From NCBI GenBank assembly GCA_934358235.1, contig CAKRKK010000093.1, positions 1 through 8,924 on the forward strand: 8,924 bases of DNA, given 5' to 3'. Below, in pieces: positions 7,182-8,924 of the stretch. The stretch's first letter is position 1; each line of letters starts with the position of its first letter. The notes under the pieces are model-generated. The model saw only the letters and a program-made list of their open reading frames with translations. It was not told the origin of the DNA and did not search any database. This stretch comes from an uncultured Lachnospira sp. GTDB lineage: Bacteria; Bacillota; Clostridia; Lachnospirales; Lachnospiraceae. The position numbers and the translations under genes are program-made.

Positions 7182-7550
7182 AAAATAAATATAGTGTTCC
7201 AAGCAAAATGTAATTGCTTCCGGCATCATATAATTAAAATAATTAAAGCTGCTGCTTTAAGAATTATATGTACTATAGAGTAAGTATTGTATATGAAATG
7301 ATGAATAATTTCAGGTATTCATATGCAGACTGTATAGTAGGTATATTCTTATTGCGGCAGCTTTAATTTTAATACTTTCATTTTTTCCACGTTATTTATG
7401 AATAAGTGGCAGTATATGTGGAAAACCTATTATTATCACAAGCAATACGTGTATAAAGTATGGCCATGGGAATGGCAGACTATATAGCTTCACGTAAAGA
7501 CCGGCTTGTTATAAATATTGTGCATAAATGTGTACGGAATGGAGGTTATT
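7182..7550. other. 369-nt noncoding gap between yvyF and the SpoIIQ-like gene
   Basis: No credible gene is seen; frames are short and lack ribosome binding sites. Most of the first half is a long imperfect palindrome (7233-7373), reported separately. A further hairpin AAGCAA/TTGCTT lies at 7201-7219. The second half has a hairpin with arms 7387-7396 and 7401-7409 (CCAC, bulged G, TTATT) and a 5-bp GCCAT/ATGGC hairpin with GGGA loop (7463-7476). The promoter of the SpoIIQ-like gene should lie here; GTATA at 7451-7455 is the only sporulation-sigma-like element seen, without a convincing partner. Confidence 0.55.
7233..7373 (+). repeat. Long imperfect palindrome, about 140 nt (MITE remnant or structured 3' RNA)
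   Basis: The outermost exact arms are 7241-7252 (AATTAAAGCTGC) and 7357-7368. Pairing extends to 15 bp with one G-U (7253 with 7356). After a 2x2 mismatch it continues through 7258-7264 with 7345-7351, 7266-7269 with 7341-7344, TACTATA (7271-7277) with TATAGTA (7333-7339), and TGAAAT (7294-7299) with ATTTCA (7308-7313) near the tip. G-U pairs favour a plus-strand RNA. The left arm can instead form a local 7-bp hairpin TTAAAGC-TGCT-GCTTTAA (7243-7260), so two folds compete. T-rich sequence follows the right arm, so it may also end yvyF transcripts. It could be a miniature inverted-repeat element; no clear target-site duplication was found. Confidence 0.6.
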
Positions 7551-8357
7551 ATGGATAAAGGGAGAAAGAACACAGTCAGGATAGTGTCAGTAGTTATTTC
7601 GTTAGGTGTAATAGCGGCACTTATTGTAGGTGCAGTATCAGTTATAAGGAGCATTAATGCAGGCAGAGGCAATAACAACATAGTGAACCTCAACGAAACA
7701 GAGGAGAATGTAGCAATAAAGACGGAGGATGTTACAGAAAAGATAGATGAGCTTGGCAGTAAGGAGCTTAAGGAAGCTAATGCAGGAGCTAAGGGAGAGC
7801 TTGGAAAGCAGGAAGCCAGCAGTATAGCTGCTTCTGAAGAAACTGTGAAAAATGAAGAGAAAACAGTAGTGGAGGAGCCGACAGTACCACCAACCTTGTC
7901 ATCAGAAGAGGTGATGGCGGAAGCTATGAGAAGTTTTTCATTTGATGAGAGTAACAAGCTTGCCTGGCCTGTATTGGGCAATATAACTCTGGACTACAGC
8001 ATGGATGAAACGGTGCTTCATAAAAGCCTTGGGGTATATAAGTGCAGTCCGGCTATTATAATAAGCTGTGAGATTGGCTCTAATGTGGCAGCAGCCGCAT
8101 CAGGAATAGTTACAGATGTAGGGGAATTGTCAGAAACAGGTACGACAGTTACGGTTTCAATAGGAAATGGATATGAAACAACAACGGGACTTATTGAAAA
8201 TGTTAACCTGAAAAAGGGAGATAAGGTGACAGCCGGTCAGCTTATTGGTACGGTGGCAAGCCCAAGTGCATATTATATAGAAGAAGGTCCGGGGGTATAT
8301 TTCAAGCTGACACAGTATGGAGAACCGGTAAATCCGGATGAGTACTTTGTTGAGTAG
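7551..8357 (+). CDS. Membrane-anchored LytM/M23-fold protein, SpoIIQ-like, zinc ligands lost
   Basis: Probable bitopic membrane protein with an extracytoplasmic LytM domain. A basic start (MDKGRKNTVR) precedes one membrane segment (about 11-32), then a Glu/Lys/Ala-rich linker (about 45-125), then the M23-like domain (about 137-265): LAWPVLGNITLDYSMD, AAASGIVTDVG, GNGYETTTGLIENV, KKGDKVTAGQLIGTVASP and VYFKLTQYGEPVNPDEYF. Where M23 enzymes carry HxxxD, the YAHL His and HxH, this protein has no His/Asp, Leu (GLI) and GVY respectively, so zinc catalysis is unlikely. B. subtilis SpoIIQ is likewise a degenerate LytM protein, acting in the engulfed forespore channel with SpoIIIAH. The ATG at 7551 follows GGAGG (7541-7545); an upstream in-frame TTG (7518) is less likely. 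The family is confident, SpoIIQ orthology is inferred from architecture. Confidence 0.78.
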   Translation: MDKGRKNTVRIVSVVISLGVIAALIVGAVSVIRSINAGRGNNNIVNLNETEENVAIKTEDVTEKIDELGSKELKEANAGAKGELGKQEASSIAASEETVKNEEKTVVEEPTVPPTLSSEEVMAEAMRSFSFDESNKLAWPVLGNITLDYSMDETVLHKSLGVYKCSPAIIISCEIGSNVAAAASGIVTDVGELSETGTTVTVSIGNGYETTTGLIENVNLKKGDKVTAGQLIGTVASPSAYYIEEGPGVYFKLTQYGEPVNPDEYFVE

Positions 8358-8370
8358 AAAAAGAAAAATC

Positions 8371-8464
8371 AGCGCCTGCTTTAATTAATATTTTACGCTA
8401 TAACAATGGTCAAATCTTATGGAAATCAACAAAAAAATTAGTTATATACAGTATGGCAGGCGCT
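8371..8464 (+). repeat. Nested inverted repeat after the SpoIIQ-like gene
   Basis: AGCGCCTGC (8371-8379) is perfectly complementary to GCAGGCGCT (8456-8464). Inside it TATAAC (8399-8404) pairs with GTTATA (8441-8446). The first arm lies 13 nt after the stop codon. On the minus strand, that arm is followed by a T-rich run (TGATTTTTCTTTTT), so it may be the end of a minus-strand transcript. On the plus strand it may instead be a 5' domain of the structured RNA that follows. The sequence TGGTCAAA occurs both in its loop (8408-8415) and just beyond it (8480-8487). Confidence 0.55.
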
Positions 8465-8471
8465 TTATATA

Positions 8472-8662
8472 TGATACCATGGTCAAAAGGTCTAAACCCA
8501 CCTGAGCTTGCTCGTAGGTGGGTGAAAGACCTTGGGACCCGCCCCGATATGAGCATAAAAGTGGGATGAAAATCCCACGATATGCGAATATTGGGTGGAT
8601 TGTGGGAGTGCATAGCACGGAACAATCCGTAGGTATCAAAGTCGGGGGCTTTTGGCCCCGAC
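8472..8662 (+). ncRNA. Unassigned structured RNA with four-way junction and 3' GC hairpin
   Basis: Helices read directly from the sequence: P1 TGATACC (8472-8478) with GGTATCA (8632-8638). P2 is 8481-8484 with 8536-8539, 8487-8493 with 8527-8533, 8496-8503 with 8516-8523, then GAG-CUUG-CUC (8504-8513). P3 is 8543-8550 with 8588-8595, a GA/GA tandem mismatch, 8553-8557 with 8581-8585, then 8561-8567 with 8572-8578 closing a GAAA loop. P4 is 8597-8603 with 8622-8628 and 8608-8611 with 8615-8618. A hairpin 8641-8662 follows. Junction linkers are only 1-3 nt. CUUG and GAAA tetraloops and a G-U pair (8546-8592) make sense only as plus-strand RNA. No open frame fits. Family unknown to me; it lies 115 nt after the SpoIIQ-like gene and converges on murG, so a stand-alone RNA is likelier than a riboswitch. 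Confidence 0.7.
8641..8662 (+). terminator. GC-rich hairpin, probable terminator between convergent units
   Basis: GTCGGGG (8641-8647) pairs with CCCCGAC (8656-8662), with a possible extra C-G pair near the TTTT loop. On the plus strand it is followed by an alternating AT-rich stretch rather than a clean T-run; on the minus strand it lies 12 nt past the murG stop and is followed by only TTT. It can serve both directions, weakly, and also looks like the 3' element of the structured RNA. Confidence 0.5.
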
Positions 8663-8674
8663 ATCATATATATA

Positions 8675-8924
8675 TTATTTAGATGCGGTATTCTCAATAA
8701 GCTCCATAATAATAGGGATAGCATTGCTTTCCTTGCTTTGAGCCATGTTATTAATATAGTAATGCCTGTTAGCATATAGGTCATTAACAGCATTTAATAA
8801 GGACTCAGGAGTGAGGTCTTCTTCAAATACAACACTTGAATAGCCGTGCTCCTTGAAGGATTTGGCATTAAGAATCTGGTCACCACGGCTTGCATTAGCA
8901 GAGAGAGGAATTAAAAGATTAGGC
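8675..8924 (-). CDS. murG: MurG C-terminal part (UDP-GlcNAc:lipid I GlcNAc transferase), runs off window
   Basis: MurG adds N-acetylglucosamine to lipid I on the cytoplasmic face of the membrane, making lipid II for peptidoglycan. Only the last 82 codons are present; the start lies beyond the right edge. The minus-strand translation begins PNLLIPLSANASRGDQILNA, the conserved C-terminal-domain segment whose Gln/Asn-Ala block belongs to the UDP-GlcNAc site. EEDLTPESLLNAV follows, and it ends IENTASK at TAA (8675-8677). The phrase PLSxxASRGDQILNA is typical of clostridial MurG. It is convergent with the SpoIIQ-like gene and the structured RNA. Confidence 0.88.
   Translation of the reverse strand, partial: PNLLIPLSANASRGDQILNAKSFKEHGYSSVVFEEDLTPESLLNAVNDLYANRHYYINNMAQSKESNAIPIIMELIENTASK

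Noticed and set aside
7201..7219. Hairpin AAGCAA/TTGCTT as a yvyF terminator
   Set aside because: The stem is 6 bp and AT-rich and is followed by CCGGCATC rather than a T-run.
7451..7482. Possible sigma-F/sigma-G promoter (GTATA at 7451-7455 and CAGACTA at 7476-7482)
   Set aside because: Spacing is 20 nt and the -10 match is imperfect, so it does not meet either consensus well enough to be listed as a promoter.
8380..8416. Minus-strand TTGACC-17 nt-TATTAA promoter-like pair
   Set aside because: The -10 matches only 4 of 6, it would drive antisense RNA into the SpoIIQ-like gene, and AT-rich DNA yields such pairs by chance.
8551..8586. Similarity of the GAAA-capped arm to group II intron domain V
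   Set aside because: It starts GAGC and has a GAAA loop, but the lower stem is only 5 bp before an internal loop, the 2-nt bulge and catalytic-triad geometry do not match, and no intron reverse transcriptase is nearby.
8358..8674. Retron or CRISPR-like element in the structured gap
   Set aside because: No reverse transcriptase, Cas gene or regularly spaced repeats are present; the complementarity is that of a folded RNA rather than direct repeats.
8410..8793. Minus-strand open frames across the 3' intergenic region (127 and 65 codons)
   Set aside because: They overlap the structured RNA and the murG end in another frame, have no ribosome binding site, and the translations resemble no family.

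Overview
The window looks like chromosomal DNA of a low-GC, Gram-positive, motile member of the Clostridia, most likely Lachnospiraceae-like. This rests on AT-rich codon use, strong AGGAGG-type ribosome binding sites, an Mbl-type actin next to paired FlhO/FlhP (FlgF/FlgG) rod genes, a ComF-YvyF pair, and a SpoIIQ-like membrane protein. The assignment is inference from gene content and sequence style.

Layout: 1-346 is AT-rich upstream DNA with candidate promoters, including a sigma-D-like -10 box. 347-3531 is a co-directional cluster: an MreB/Mbl cell-shape protein, two flagellar rod proteins (FlgF and FlgG types) and a single-domain rod-binding FlgJ. 3603-7181 holds RecD2 helicase, a ComF-type phosphoribosyltransferase and the small zinc-finger flagellar-operon protein YvyF. 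7182-7550 is a noncoding gap dominated by one long imperfect palindrome. 7551-8357 encodes a membrane-anchored LytM/M23-fold protein whose zinc ligands all appear to be lost (SpoIIQ-like). 8358-8674 is a noncoding gap packed with RNA-like secondary structure. 8675-8924 is the C-terminal end of MurG on the minus strand, running off the right edge.

The genes suggest shared control of cell-wall elongation (Mbl, MurG), export and polymerisation of the flagellar rod through that wall (FlgF, FlgG, FlgJ, YvyF) and possibly sporulation (SpoIIQ-like), with housekeeping DNA repair (RecD2) and a competence-family gene (ComF) embedded. The mbl-flhO-flhP and comFC-yvyF adjacencies match those known in Bacillus subtilis. 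The flgM-flgN-flgK-flgL run that follows yvyF there is absent here.

The most interesting element is a compact structured RNA at 8472-8662 on the plus strand. A 7-bp closing stem encloses three arms in a four-way junction. Two arms end in classic stable tetraloops (CUUG and GAAA), and a GC-rich hairpin follows. I cannot assign it to a family from memory. Tetraloop sense and G-U pairs indicate plus-strand transcription.
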